DNA of 64,000 bases from Hominisplanchenecus_A murintestinalis (GCF_943193015.1 NZ_CALPCM010000014.1:5147-69146), one strand, 5' to 3'; shown: positions 32,719 to 42,646, counted from the stretch's first letter. Translations and numbers: made by a program. The notes: generated by a model from the letters alone, not told the origin.

Positions 32719-33777
32719 ATGTATAGAGAACATACAAAAATAATTAAAATAGGCAACAAACGCATTGGCGGCGGAAATCCAATCTTAATGCAGTCTATGA
32801 CGAACACAAAGACTGAGGATGTGGAAGCTACGGCTGCACAGATTTTGAAATTGGAGGCGGCAGGGTGTGATATTATCCGCTGTGCTGTGCCGACGATGGA
32901 AGCGGCGAAAGCGCTGGGGGAGATTAAGAAGAGGATACATATTCCTTTGGTGGCGGATATTCACTTTGACTACCGCCTGGCGGTTGCGGCTATGGAGCAC
33001 GGGGCGGATAAGATTCGGATTAATCCTGGGAATATCGGAAGCGCGGACAGGGTGAAGGCTGTTGTGGATGTGGCGAAGGAAAGAGGGATTCCGATCCGCG
33101 TGGGTGTGAACAGCGGTTCTCTGGAGAAGGAGCTGGTGGAGAAATATCATGGTGTGACGGCAGAGGGGATCGTAGAGAGTGCGCTGGATAAGGTGCATAT
33201 GATTGAGGATATGGGATATGACAATCTGGTTATCAGCATTAAATCTTCCGATGTGATGATGTGTGCGAAGGCTCACGGGCAGATTGCCGAAAGGACAAAT
33301 TATCCTCTGCATGTGGGGATTACCGAGTCGGGAACGATTCTTTCCGGAAATATCAAGTCTGCCGTGGGGCTGGGGATTATCTTGTCTCAGGGAATCGGGG
33401 ATACGATTCGGGTATCTTTGACAGGAGACCCGTTGGAGGAAATTAAGTCTGCAAAGCTGATTCTGCGCACGCTAGGCTTGCGAAAGGGAGGAATTGAGGT
33501 GGTATCCTGCCCGACCTGCGGCCGGACGCAGATAGATTTAATCGGATTGGCGAACCGGGTGGAAAATATGGTAGAGGATATTCCCAAGACTCTGAAAGTG
33601 GCTGTGATGGGATGTGTGGTAAACGGACCCGGCGAGGCGAAAGAGGCAGATATTGGAATTGCCGGAGGGAAAGGCGAAGGATTATTAATCCGCAAAGGCG
33701 AGGTTATCCGTAAGGTTCCGGAAGGTGAGCTTCTGGGTGCGCTGCGGGAGGAAATCTTGAAGTTTGAGGAGGAATAA
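32719..33777 (+). CDS. ispG: 4-hydroxy-3-methylbut-2-enyl diphosphate synthase
   Basis: 352 residues. 'NPILMQSMTNTKTEDV' at the start, 'IRINPGNIG' in the barrel, and C-terminal 4Fe-4S ligands in 'CPTCGRTQ' plus 'MGCVVNGPGEAKEADIGIAGG'. The penultimate MEP-pathway enzyme of isoprenoid synthesis. GAGGAGGATTTC precedes ATG 32719. polC follows after 64 nt that include the shared leader; ispG-polC neighbourhood is common in Clostridia. Confidence 0.96.
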   Translation: MYREHTKIIKIGNKRIGGGNPILMQSMTNTKTEDVEATAAQILKLEAAGCDIIRCAVPTMEAAKALGEIKKRIHIPLVADIHFDYRLAVAAMEHGADKIRINPGNIGSADRVKAVVDVAKERGIPIRVGVNSGSLEKELVEKYHGVTAEGIVESALDKVHMIEDMGYDNLVISIKSSDVMMCAKAHGQIAERTNYPLHVGITESGTILSGNIKSAVGLGIILSQGIGDTIRVSLTGDPLEEIKSAKLILRTLGLRKGGIEVVSCPTCGRTQIDLIGLANRVENMVEDIPKTLKVAVMGCVVNGPGEAKEADIGIAGGKGEGLLIRKGEVIRKVPEGELLGALREEILKFEEE

Positions 33778-33781
33778 AGCA

Positions 33782-33844
33782 GGGAAGTAAATTCACAAAT
33801 GCACCAGAATGACGCAGCAAGTGCGTCGGAAAGAAGAACGTATG
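33782..33844 (+). repeat. leader sequence shared with the SGNH-hydrolase gene (copy B)
   Basis: GGGAAGTAAATTC, spacer ending AGAATG, ACGCAGCAAGTGCG and GAAAGAAGAA to the polC ATG. GACGCA-GCAAG-TGCGTC within it is a perfect 6-bp inverted repeat, imperfect in copy A. Confidence 0.75.
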
Positions 33845-36800
33845 GCAAAATCATTTTTTGAAGTATTTCCAAATCTGGAGGTGAATCCCCAGGTGCATAG
33901 TCTTTTTGCGCAGGTGACGGTTACGAAAGTGACCGTTACTTCTGTCAGGGACAGGATGCGGGTGTATATAAGCAGTGAAAAGCTTATTCACAAGCAGTAT
34001 GTCTATGCGGTAGAGCAGGCGATACGGGAACAGTTCTTTTCAGGAGAGAACATAGAGGTGAAGCTGCTGGAGAAGTTTCACCTTTCCCGTCAGTATACGG
34101 CGGAAAAGCTGATGCCGATTTACCGTGACAGCATTCTGATGGAGCTGAAAGATTATAGTATTTTTGAATATAATATGTTCCGCCAGGCGGTGTGTGAGTT
34201 TGTGGACGGGGACAGTATGAATATGACGGTGGAGCGTACTGTAGTTGCGGAGGATAAAGCGGACGAGCTGGTGCGGGTGCTGGAAAAGATTTTTTGCGAG
34301 CGGTGCGGCCTGTCCTTGAAAATCCATATGATCCTGAAGGAGCCGGAGGAGAGCAAGGCGCGCAGGAACAGCGAGCTTCGCGTAGAGCAGGAGGTGCGGG
34401 CGATACAGGAGCAGGTTTCATCGGGCGGCGCGGAGAATATGCCAGAAGAACATGCGGAGCCGGAAAAAGCAAAGCCGGAAGGGAAAAAGAAAACAGAGAA
34501 AAAAGAAACAGGGAGAAAGAACACAGCGGTTTCAGGAAAAGAAACTGCCGGAAGAAATGGATTTCAGGAGAAACGGGGAGGATTTTCCAGGGAAGGCGGC
34601 TATAGAAACAGCTCTGTCAAGCGTTCAGATAACCCGGATGTGGTGTATGGGCGCGACTTTGAGGAGGACGCCATTGCGATTGAGCAGATTCAGAGTGAGA
34701 TGGGAGAAGTTGTCGTCCGCGGGCAGATTCAGGCGCTGGATACCCGGGAAATCCGGAATGAAAAGACGATTATTATCATTGAAATTACGGACTATACAGA
34801 TACGATTGTGGTGAAGATGTTTGCCAGAAATGAACAGGTGCCGGAGATTCTGGAAAATGTGAAGAAGGGCGCATTCCTGAAAATGAAGGGAGTGACGACG
34901 ATTGACCGTTTTGACGGGCAGCTCACGATAGGTTCAGTGGTGGGTATTAAGAAAATCCCGGATTTTCGGAAGGGCAGGCAGGATACCAGCCCAGAAAAGC
35001 GGGTGGAACTGCACTGCCATACGAAGATGAGCGACATGGACGGGGTGTCGGATGTAAAGGATATCGTGAAACGCGCGATGGAGTGGGGGCATAAGGCAAT
35101 CGCGATTACCGACCACGGCGTGGTGCAGTCTTTTCCGGAGGCCAACCATGCAGTGCCAAAAGACAGTGATTTTAAGGTGATCTATGGCGTGGAAGCGTAT
35201 CTGGTAGATGATTTGAAAGATATGGTGGTGAATTCCCACGCCCAGAATTTGGATGATACGTATATAGTATTTGACCTGGAGACTACCGGGTTCAGCCCCA
35301 GTGTGAACCGTATCATCGAAATCGGTGCGGTGAAAGTGGAGAATGGGAAAATCACGGAACGATTCAGCACATTTGTCAACCCGGATGTACCGATTCCGTT
35401 CCGCATTGAGGAATTGACGGGAATCAATGACAATATGGTACTTGACGCGCCGCAGATTGCTCAGGTTCTTCCTGAATTTCTGGAGTTCTGCGGGGACGCC
35501 GTGATGGTCGCCCACAATGCTTCTTTTGACATGAGTTTTATTGAGGAGAACTGCAGAAGGCTTGGCATTGAGAGGGAATTTACGAGTGTGGACACGGTAG
35601 CGCTGGCCCGGGTACTGCTTCCTCAGCTTGGACGTTTTAAGCTGGACACAGTGGCAAAGGCGCTGCATGTGCCGCTGCATAACCATCACCGTGCGGTGGA
35701 CGATGCGGGGTGTACGGCAGAGATTTTTGTGAAATTCGTTGAGATGCTGAAAGCGCGGGATGCGTTTCAACTGGATGACGTCAATAAGCTGGGGAGGAAT
35801 TCTAAGGAACAGGTGAAGAAGCTGCCTTCCCACCATGCAATTATCCTTGCCATGAATGATACAGGGCGGGTGAACCTGTACCGCCTGGTGTCTTTAAGCC
35901 ATATTGAGTATTACCAGAGGAGGCCGCTGATTCCAAAGAGCGTATTTCTGGAGAACAGGGAGGGCTTGTTGATTGGGTCGGCCTGTGAAGCGGGGGAGCT
36001 TTACCAGGCGATTCTGAACGGACGGTCTGACCAGGAGATTGCGCGTCTGGTCGACTTTTATGATTATCTGGAGATACAGCCGCTGGGGAATAATAAATTT
36101 ATGATTGCCAGCGATAAGATTGAAAATGTGACTTCCAGGGAGGATTTGATTGAGATCAATAAGAAGATTGTGAAGCTGGGAGAGCAGTTCGGAAAAATGG
36201 TGGTGGGAACCTGCGACGTCCATTTCCTGAACCCGGAGGATGAAGTGTACCGCCGGATTATTATGGCGGGAAAAGGGTTCACGGACGCGGACGACCAGGC
36301 GCCGCTGTATCTGCGGACGACGGAAGAGATGCTTGCGGAGTTTGCGTATCTGGGGAGTGAAAAAGCAGAGGAAATCGTCATTACAAATCCGAATAAGATT
36401 GCGGATATGTGTGAGAAGATTTCTCCGGTACGGCCCGATAAATGCCCGCCTGTGATTCCTGATTCTGATAAAGACTTGAGAAGAATCTGTTACAACAGGG
36501 CGCATGAAATCTACGGAGACGAGCTGCCGGAGATTGTAACGGAGCGGCTGGAGAGGGAATTAAATTCCATTATTTCCAACGGGTTTGCGGTGATGTATAT
36601 CATTGCCCAGAAGCTGGTGTGGAAGTCGAATGACGACGGCTATCTGGTAGGCTCCCGTGGTTCTGTAGGCTCGTCCTTTGTGGCGACGATGGCGGGAATT
36701 ACAGAGGTGAATCCGTTGAGCCCTCATTATTATTGTAAGGAATGCCATTATTCGGAGTTTGATTCGGAAGATGTAAAGCCTTATGCGGGAGGCGCGGGAT

Positions 36801-38338
36801 GTGACATGCCGGATAAAGTGTGCCCGAAGTGTGGGGCGATGCTGATGAAAGAAGGGTTTGATATCCCGTTTGAGACATTCCTGGGATTTAAAGGGAATAA
36901 AGAGCCAGATATTGACTTGAATTTTTCCGGTGATTATCAGGGAAATGCCCACCGCTATACGGAGGTTATCTTCGGAAAAGGGCAGACGTTCCGGGCTGGG
37001 ACGATTGGTACGCTGGCAGATAAGACTGCGTTCGGATATGTGAAGAATTATTTTGAAGAGAGAGGCCAGAGGAAGCGCGTGTGCGAGATTAACCGGATTG
37101 TCCAGGGATGCGTGGGGGTAAGGCGCACCACGGGACAGCATCCTGGGGGTATCATTGTGCTTCCGATTGGGGAGGAAATCTATTCTTTTACTCCGGTGCA
37201 GCATCCGGCGAATGACCAGAATACAGATATTATTACGACCCATTTTGATTACCATTCTATCGACCATAACCTGCTGAAGCTGGATATTCTGGGGCACGAT
37301 GATCCGACGATGATTCGTATGCTGGAGGACTTGACCGGGCTGGATGCGAAGCAGATTCCGCTGGACGACCCGGAGGTCATGTCACTGTTCACCAGCACGC
37401 AGGCGCTGGGGATTACGCCGGAGCAGATAGGGGGATGCCCTCTCGGGGCGCTTGGAATCCCGGAATTTGGCACAGAGTTTGTTATTCAGATGCTTGTGGA
37501 TACGAAGCCGAAAAGCTTTTCGGATCTGGTACGTATTTCAGGGCTGTCCCACGGTACGGACGTGTGGCTGGGGAATGCCCAGACGCTGATTCAGGAGGGG
37601 AAGGCGACGATTTCCACGGCAATCTGTACCCGTGACGATATCATGACCTACCTGATTCATATGGGGCTGGACAGTGAGGAGAGCTTTACCATTATGGAGA
37701 GCGTACGGAAAGGAAAAGGGCTAAAGCCGGAATGGGAAGAAGAAATGACGAAGCATGATGTGCCGGACTGGTATATCTGGTCCTGTAAAAAGATTAAATA
37801 TATGTTTCCGAAAGCACATGCGGCGGCATATGTCATGATGGCGTACCGGATTGCCTACTGTAAAGTATTTTATCCGCTGGCTTACTATGCGGCATATTTC
37901 AGCATCCGCGCTTCGGCGTTCAGCTATGAGCTGATGTGCCAGGGGGAAGAAAAGCTGAAGCATTACATGAAGCAGTACCAGCAGCGGGCGGGCGAACTGA
38001 CGAATAAGGAGCAGGATACGGTAAAGGATATGAAAATTGTCCAGGAAATGTATGCCAGAGGCTTTGCGTTCACGCCGATTGATGTTTATACGGCGCAGGC
38101 GAGCCGTTTCCAGATTGTGGACGGAAAGCTAATGCCCTCTTTAAGCAGTATTGAGGGTATGGGGGATAAGGCGGCAGAAGCTGTGGAGGAAGCGGCAAAA
38201 GACGGGCCGTTCCTGTCCAAAGACGATTTCCGCAGCAGGACAAAGGTGAGCAAGACGGTGATAGATTTGATGGATGATTTGGGGCTGCTGGGGGATTTGC
38301 CTGAGTCGAACCAGCTGTCGCTGTTTGACTTTGCGTAA
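33842..38338 (+). CDS. polC: DNA polymerase III PolC, Gram-positive replicase
   Basis: 1,498 residues. Order: N-terminal PolC domain, charged linker (~200-285), OB domain ('VVVRGQIQALDTREIRNEK'), PHP domain ('VELHCHTKMSDMDGVSD'), inserted DnaQ-like exonuclease from ~475 ('YIVFDLETTGFSPSVNRIIEIGAV'), and the C-family polymerase with zinc cysteines ('YYCKECHYSEFD', 'VCPKCGAMLM') and 'NKEPDIDLNFSGDYQ' (catalytic Asp pair). A shorter start than the first in-frame ATG (33809) is chosen because the family begins near 'MAKSFFEVFP'. Confidence 0.96.
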   Translation: MAKSFFEVFPNLEVNPQVHSLFAQVTVTKVTVTSVRDRMRVYISSEKLIHKQYVYAVEQAIREQFFSGENIEVKLLEKFHLSRQYTAEKLMPIYRDSILMELKDYSIFEYNMFRQAVCEFVDGDSMNMTVERTVVAEDKADELVRVLEKIFCERCGLSLKIHMILKEPEESKARRNSELRVEQEVRAIQEQVSSGGAENMPEEHAEPEKAKPEGKKKTEKKETGRKNTAVSGKETAGRNGFQEKRGGFSREGGYRNSSVKRSDNPDVVYGRDFEEDAIAIEQIQSEMGEVVVRGQIQALDTREIRNEKTIIIIEITDYTDTIVVKMFARNEQVPEILENVKKGAFLKMKGVTTIDRFDGQLTIGSVVGIKKIPDFRKGRQDTSPEKRVELHCHTKMSDMDGVSDVKDIVKRAMEWGHKAIAITDHGVVQSFPEANHAVPKDSDFKVIYGVEAYLVDDLKDMVVNSHAQNLDDTYIVFDLETTGFSPSVNRIIEIGAVKVENGKITERFSTFVNPDVPIPFRIEELTGINDNMVLDAPQIAQVLPEFLEFCGDAVMVAHNASFDMSFIEENCRRLGIEREFTSVDTVALARVLLPQLGRFKLDTVAKALHVPLHNHHRAVDDAGCTAEIFVKFVEMLKARDAFQLDDVNKLGRNSKEQVKKLPSHHAIILAMNDTGRVNLYRLVSLSHIEYYQRRPLIPKSVFLENREGLLIGSACEAGELYQAILNGRSDQEIARLVDFYDYLEIQPLGNNKFMIASDKIENVTSREDLIEINKKIVKLGEQFGKMVVGTCDVHFLNPEDEVYRRIIMAGKGFTDADDQAPLYLRTTEEMLAEFAYLGSEKAEEIVITNPNKIADMCEKISPVRPDKCPPVIPDSDKDLRRICYNRAHEIYGDELPEIVTERLERELNSIISNGFAVMYIIAQKLVWKSNDDGYLVGSRGSVGSSFVATMAGITEVNPLSPHYYCKECHYSEFDSEDVKPYAGGAGCDMPDKVCPKCGAMLMKEGFDIPFETFLGFKGNKEPDIDLNFSGDYQGNAHRYTEVIFGKGQTFRAGTIGTLADKTAFGYVKNYFEERGQRKRVCEINRIVQGCVGVRRTTGQHPGGIIVLPIGEEIYSFTPVQHPANDQNTDIITTHFDYHSIDHNLLKLDILGHDDPTMIRMLEDLTGLDAKQIPLDDPEVMSLFTSTQALGITPEQIGGCPLGALGIPEFGTEFVIQMLVDTKPKSFSDLVRISGLSHGTDVWLGNAQTLIQEGKATISTAICTRDDIMTYLIHMGLDSEESFTIMESVRKGKGLKPEWEEEMTKHDVPDWYIWSCKKIKYMFPKAHAAAYVMMAYRIAYCKVFYPLAYYAAYFSIRASAFSYELMCQGEEKLKHYMKQYQQRAGELTNKEQDTVKDMKIVQEMYARGFAFTPIDVYTAQASRFQIVDGKLMPSLSSIEGMGDKAAEAVEEAAKDGPFLSKDDFRSRTKVSKTVIDLMDDLGLLGDLPESNQLSLFDFA

Positions 38339-38371
38339 ACACAACTTTTTATTGAATTTTGGAGGTAGGGT

Positions 38372-39862
38372 ATGGAGAAATATATTATGGCGCTGGATCA
38401 GGGGACTACCAGTTCCCGGTGTATCCTGTTTAATAAGCAGGGAAAGGCATGCAGTACGGCACAGAAGGAGTTCCGGCAGATTTTTCCGAAGCCGGGCTGG
38501 GTGGAGCATGACCCGATGGATATCTGGGCTTCTCAAATCAGCGTTGCGGCAGAAGCGATGAGCAAGATTGGAGCCGGGGCGGAGAATATCGCGGCTATCG
38601 GTATCACGAACCAGAGGGAAACCACGGTTGTGTGGGAGAAAGAAACGGGAAAGCCGGTGTGCAATGCCATCGTCTGGCAGTGCCGCAGGACAGCAGAACT
38701 GGTGGACGAGCTGAAATCAGAGGGCTTTGACAGGATAATACGGGAAAAGACAGGACTAATACCGGACGCGTATTTTTCGGCGACGAAGCTGAAATGGATT
38801 CTTGACCATGTGCGCGGGGCTCGGGAACGTGCCGTGCGCGGCGAGCTGCTGTTCGGGACAGTGGACACCTGGCTGATCTGGAACCTGACGAACCGGAGAG
38901 TGCATGTGACGGATTACACGAATGCATCAAGAACGATGCTGTTTGATATACATAAGCTCCGGTGGGATGATGAGATTCTGGAAAAACTGGAGATTCCCCG
39001 GCAAATGCTGCCCGAGGTGCGTCCCTCCAGCGAGGTCTATGGGTATACGGAGGATTGTATCTTAGGCGGGGGAATCCCTATCGCGGGCGCAGCGGGAGAC
39101 CAGCAGGCGGCTCTGTTCGGGCAGTGCTGTTTTGAGCCGGGGGAAGCGAAAAATACTTATGGGACGGGATGTTTCCTGCTGATGAACACGGGAAGCAAGG
39201 CGGTGGAGTCGAAGAGCGGGCTGCTCACGACAATCGCTGCGAGTGCGGACGGAAACATCCGCTATGCTCTGGAGGGCAGTGTGTTCGTGGCGGGAGCAGC
39301 GATCCAGTGGCTGCGTGACGAGCTGCGCATCATCGACACGGCGGCGCAGTCAGAGGAATATTGTATGGCAGTAAAGGACACCAATGGAACTTATGTAGTG
39401 CCTGCGTTTACGGGGCTTGGCGCCCCATACTGGGACTCATACGCCCGCGGCACGATCCTGGGGCTGACCAGAGGGACGCGCAGGGAACATTTGGTGCGGG
39501 CTGTCGTGGAGTCCCTGGCGTATCAGGCGTCGGATGTGATTGAGGCGATGGAGAAGGATTCCGGTATCCATTTAAAGACTCTGAAAGTGGACGGCGGAGC
39601 CTGTGCGAATGATTTCCTGATGCAGTTCCAGGCAGATATCCTGAATGTACAGGTGGCAAGGCCGGAGTGTATCGAGACGACAGCGCTGGGAGCGGCGTAC
39701 TTGGCGGGGCTTTCCGTGGGCGTCTGGAAAAACCAGGAGGATGTGTGTGAGAACTGGGCGCTGCAGCGTACATTTTGCCCCGATATGGCGCAGGAATACA
39801 GGGAAGAGCTGCTGGAGGGATGGAAAAAGGCGGTGCGGTGCTCGTTTGGATGGGCGAAATAA
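38372..39862 (+). CDS. glpK: glycerol kinase
   Basis: 496 residues, FGGY family. 'YIMALDQGTTSSRCILF' (ATP site), 'GITNQRETTVVWEKETGKPVCNAIVWQ' (glycerol-binding), 'GDQQAALFGQCCFEPGEAKNTYGTGCF' and 'ALEGSVFVAGAAIQWLRDEL' are all intact. Phosphorylates glycerol to sn-glycerol-3-phosphate. TTGGAGGTAGGGT precedes the start. No glpF or glpD is adjacent, so uptake and dehydrogenase genes must be elsewhere. Confidence 0.96.
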   Translation: MEKYIMALDQGTTSSRCILFNKQGKACSTAQKEFRQIFPKPGWVEHDPMDIWASQISVAAEAMSKIGAGAENIAAIGITNQRETTVVWEKETGKPVCNAIVWQCRRTAELVDELKSEGFDRIIREKTGLIPDAYFSATKLKWILDHVRGARERAVRGELLFGTVDTWLIWNLTNRRVHVTDYTNASRTMLFDIHKLRWDDEILEKLEIPRQMLPEVRPSSEVYGYTEDCILGGGIPIAGAAGDQQAALFGQCCFEPGEAKNTYGTGCFLLMNTGSKAVESKSGLLTTIAASADGNIRYALEGSVFVAGAAIQWLRDELRIIDTAAQSEEYCMAVKDTNGTYVVPAFTGLGAPYWDSYARGTILGLTRGTRREHLVRAVVESLAYQASDVIEAMEKDSGIHLKTLKVDGGACANDFLMQFQADILNVQVARPECIETTALGAAYLAGLSVGVWKNQEDVCENWALQRTFCPDMAQEYREELLEGWKKAVRCSFGWAK

Positions 39863-39989
39863 AAGTTACTGTGAATGGAGTGAATAGTAATATTTAGAAG
39901 TCCGTTGTGAAAAACAATAAGATTAGGGCTGTTTTAATTTGGCAATTTTATGTTATACTAATGGTACGATGCAGAAAGGGGTGGTGCCA

Positions 39990-40202
39990 GTGGAGACAGA
40001 ACGTGTGGACAAGGAGAAGCTGATTTTGGCAGTTCAGGCGGCAGTGGGGGTTTTGTATATTATCCTGGTGGTGCGGAGCAGCCTGAAAGGGCAGTCGCCG
40101 AAGATGAAAAAGGTGCTGGCAAAGCAGGCGAAGCGGATTGATAAATTGAACCGCCTGGAGTATAAGCAGGCGAAGCGTGAAATCCGGCGTAACAGACAGT
40201 AA
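39990..40202 (+). CDS. small membrane-anchored basic protein (70 aa)
   Basis: GTG 39990 follows AAAGGGGTGGTG. One hydrophobic helix ('LAVQAAVGVLYIILVV'), then a strongly basic, helical C-terminus ('KRIDKLNRLEYKQAKREIRRNR'). A TATACT -10 box lies at 39954-39959. I do not recognise the family. The gene sits between glpK and pyrC, 65 nt before pyrC, so it may be co-transcribed with the pyrimidine genes. Confidence 0.55.
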   Translation: METERVDKEKLILAVQAAVGVLYIILVVRSSLKGQSPKMKKVLAKQAKRIDKLNRLEYKQAKREIRRNRQ

Positions 40203-40267
40203 GGATAAAGTGTTACAATCCGGCGCCACACGGAGAAAAGATTTAAAGCAAGGAGGAGGCGTGAATT

Positions 40268-41566
40268 ATGGGCATATTAATTAAAGGCGGGAGGGTCATC
40301 GACCCGGACACAAAGACGGATGGGAAATATGATATTTTGCTTGAGGACGGAAAAATAAAGTCGGTTGCCAAAGAGATAAAGGAGAAGGCAGAGCGTGTGA
40401 TTGACGCGTCAGGCTGCTATGTGATGCCGGGGCTGATTGACATGCATGTACACCTGCGGGACCCGGGGCTGACGTATAAGGAGAGCGTGGAAAGCGGGGC
40501 TCGGGCAGCGGCAAAAGGGGGATTTACCACCATCATTGCCATGCCGAATACAAAGCCTGTTACGGATGACAGGGACAGGGTTGGCTACGTGATGCGCAAG
40601 GCGGAGATGCTGGTGCCTATTCATGTCCTTCAGTCTGGAGCTGTGACGAAAGGGATGGAAGGAAAAGAGCCGGCAGACATCGAAGGTATGGTGAAAGCAG
40701 GCGCGCCTGCCATCACAGAGGATGGAAAGTCTGTAATGGATTCAGGGGTCTATCGGGAAGCCATGAAAGAGGCGAAACGGCTGGGAATCCCGGTGCTGGC
40801 GCATTGTGAGGATATTAATCTGGTGCAGGGCGGCGTGGTAAATGCTGATAAGAACATGGAAGCGCTGGGGCTAAAGGGCATCAGCAATGCGGTGGAGGAT
40901 ATCATCGTGGCACGTGACATCATGCTGGCGAAGGAAACAGGCGTGCATCTGCATCTGTGCCATTGTTCTACAGAGGGAAGCGTGGAGATGGTGCGGCAGG
41001 CCAGGGCAGAAGGGGTATCTATCTCTGCGGAAGTGTGCCCTCATCATTTTACTTTGTCTACAGACGATATAAAAACTGCTGACGCTAATTACAAGATGAA
41101 CCCGCCTCTTCGGACGAAAAAGGATGTGGAAGCCCTGCGGAAAGGGTTGGAAGAAGGTGTCATGGATGTGATTTCCACAGACCATGCGCCCCACAGCGCA
41201 GAGGAAAAGAGCCGCCCGATAGAGGAAGCGCCTTTTGGAATCGTGGGACTGGAGACTTCTGTGGCGCTGACTTTGACGGAGCTGGTGGATACGGGCATCC
41301 TGACCCCTATGCAGATGGCAGAAAGAATGAGCTATAATCCGTCCAAAATCCTGGGACTTGGCCGAGGCTCCCTGGCAGAAGGGAAACCTGCGGATGTAAC
41401 GATTATTGACCCTGAGACAGAGTATATCATTGAGCCGGAGTGTTTTGTTTCAAAAGGCAAAAATACGCCTTTCGGCGGAAAGAAAGTAAAAGGACAAGTT
41501 GTGGCGACTATCTGCGGAGGCGAGGTAGCATACGCACGCAGCTTAGAGGAGGACACAAAGAAATGA
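40268..41566 (+). CDS. pyrC: dihydroorotase
   Basis: 432 residues, class I multifunctional-type. 'PGLIDMHVHLRDPGLTYKE' (zinc His pair), 'TTIIAMPNTKPVTD', 'VLAHCEDINL', 'HLHLCHCSTEGSVEMV' and 'DVISTDHAPHSAEEK' (catalytic Asp). It cyclises N-carbamoyl-aspartate. AAGGAGGAGGCGTGAATT precedes the start. It overlaps pyrF by ATGA. Confidence 0.96.
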   Translation: MGILIKGGRVIDPDTKTDGKYDILLEDGKIKSVAKEIKEKAERVIDASGCYVMPGLIDMHVHLRDPGLTYKESVESGARAAAKGGFTTIIAMPNTKPVTDDRDRVGYVMRKAEMLVPIHVLQSGAVTKGMEGKEPADIEGMVKAGAPAITEDGKSVMDSGVYREAMKEAKRLGIPVLAHCEDINLVQGGVVNADKNMEALGLKGISNAVEDIIVARDIMLAKETGVHLHLCHCSTEGSVEMVRQARAEGVSISAEVCPHHFTLSTDDIKTADANYKMNPPLRTKKDVEALRKGLEEGVMDVISTDHAPHSAEEKSRPIEEAPFGIVGLETSVALTLTELVDTGILTPMQMAERMSYNPSKILGLGRGSLAEGKPADVTIIDPETEYIIEPECFVSKGKNTPFGGKKVKGQVVATICGGEVAYARSLEEDTKK

Positions 41567-42489
41567 TACAGAAATTAATCAGCAATATACAAAAGACAAA
41601 TGCTCCCATTGTGGTGGGGCTTGACCCAATGCTGAGCTATATTCCAGAGCATATCCAAAAAAAAGCGTACGCTGAATTCGGGGAGACTCTGGAGGGTGCG
41701 GCCGAGGCGGTATGGCAGTATAATAAAGAAATCGTAGATTGTACGTATGATTTGATTCCGGCAGTAAAGCCGCAGATTGCTATGTATGAGCAGTTTGGCA
41801 TAGAGGGTTTAAAAGCCTATAAGAAAACAGTGGATTACTGTAAAGAAAAAGGTCTGGTAGTTATCGGGGATGTGAAGCGGGGAGATATCGGTTCTACATC
41901 TGCCGCTTATGCGGTGGGGCATCTGGGGAAGGTTCAGGTAGGAAGCAGGACTTATGCCGCTTTTGATGAAGATTTCGCTACGGTGAATCCATATCTGGGA
42001 ACGGACGGAATCAAGCCGTTTCTTGATGTGTGCAGGCAGGAGAAGAAGGGAATTTTCATTCTGGTAAAGACATCAAACCCTTCCAGCGGCGAATTCCAGG
42101 ATCAGCTTATTGACGGAAAGCCGCTGTATGAGCTGGTTGGAGAGCATGTGGCAAAATGGGGTGAGGAGTGCATGGGCGATACTTACAGCTATGTAGGAGC
42201 AGTGGTAGGCGCTACTTATCCGGAGATGGGAAAGGTTCTCCGTAAAATCATGCCAAAATCCTTTATTCTGGTACCGGGATACGGCGCACAGGGCGGCAAA
42301 GGCAAAGATTTGGTACATTTTTTCAATGAGGACGGGCTGGGCGCAATCGTAAATTCATCCAGAGGAATCATTGCCGCTTATAAACAGGAAAAATATGCAA
42401 AATTCGGGGCGGAGCATTTTGGGGAGGCTTCCCGGGCAGCTGTGGAAGATATGGCGGCTGATATTGCTCAGGCGCTGGAGAGCAGATAA
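41563..42489 (+). CDS. pyrF: orotidine 5'-phosphate decarboxylase (type 2)
   Basis: 308 residues, longer than the E. coli type, matching the PyrF type-2 subfamily. 'IVVGLDPMLSYIPEH', 'PAVKPQIAMYEQFG', 'GDVKRGDIGSTSAAYA' (D-x-K-x2-D catalytic motif) and 'VPGYGAQGGKGKDL' are present. The start ATG 41563 overlaps the pyrC stop and follows GAGGAGGACACAAAG. Final step of UMP synthesis. Confidence 0.96.
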   Translation: MIQKLISNIQKTNAPIVVGLDPMLSYIPEHIQKKAYAEFGETLEGAAEAVWQYNKEIVDCTYDLIPAVKPQIAMYEQFGIEGLKAYKKTVDYCKEKGLVVIGDVKRGDIGSTSAAYAVGHLGKVQVGSRTYAAFDEDFATVNPYLGTDGIKPFLDVCRQEKKGIFILVKTSNPSSGEFQDQLIDGKPLYELVGEHVAKWGEECMGDTYSYVGAVVGATYPEMGKVLRKIMPKSFILVPGYGAQGGKGKDLVHFFNEDGLGAIVNSSRGIIAAYKQEKYAKFGAEHFGEASRAAVEDMAADIAQALESR

Positions 42490-42495
42490 TTATAG

Positions 42496-42630
42496 TAACC
42501 GTCCGGTTTTGCCGGGCGGTTATAGTCAACAGCCCCGCTGTAAGCAGTGAGGTATTAGACCCTCGCGGCATTCGCTAAATATCCGCACAGGTGCGGCTGC
42601 CGGGTTCATTGCCCGCGGGAATAAATACAT
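42496..42630 (+). promoter_or_regulatory. structured GC-rich spacer before pyrK
   Basis: TAACCGTCCGG/CCGGGCGGTTA (42496-42522, loop TTTTG) is followed by short stems: CGCTG/CAGTG, GAGG/CCTC, CCGCAC/GTGCGG (42583-42596) and CGGG/CCCG. No open frame of note and no T-rich terminator. It differs from the PyrR-binding anti-antiterminator consensus that I know. It could be an attenuator, riboswitch-like leader or processing site. Confidence 0.5.
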
Positions 42631-42646
42631 AGCAGGAGAGAAAAGT

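Noticed and set aside
35894..37297. Long minus-strand frames inside polC
   Set aside because: Shadows of a GC-rich plus-strand gene with strong family motifs; no minus-strand ribosome site or conserved domain.
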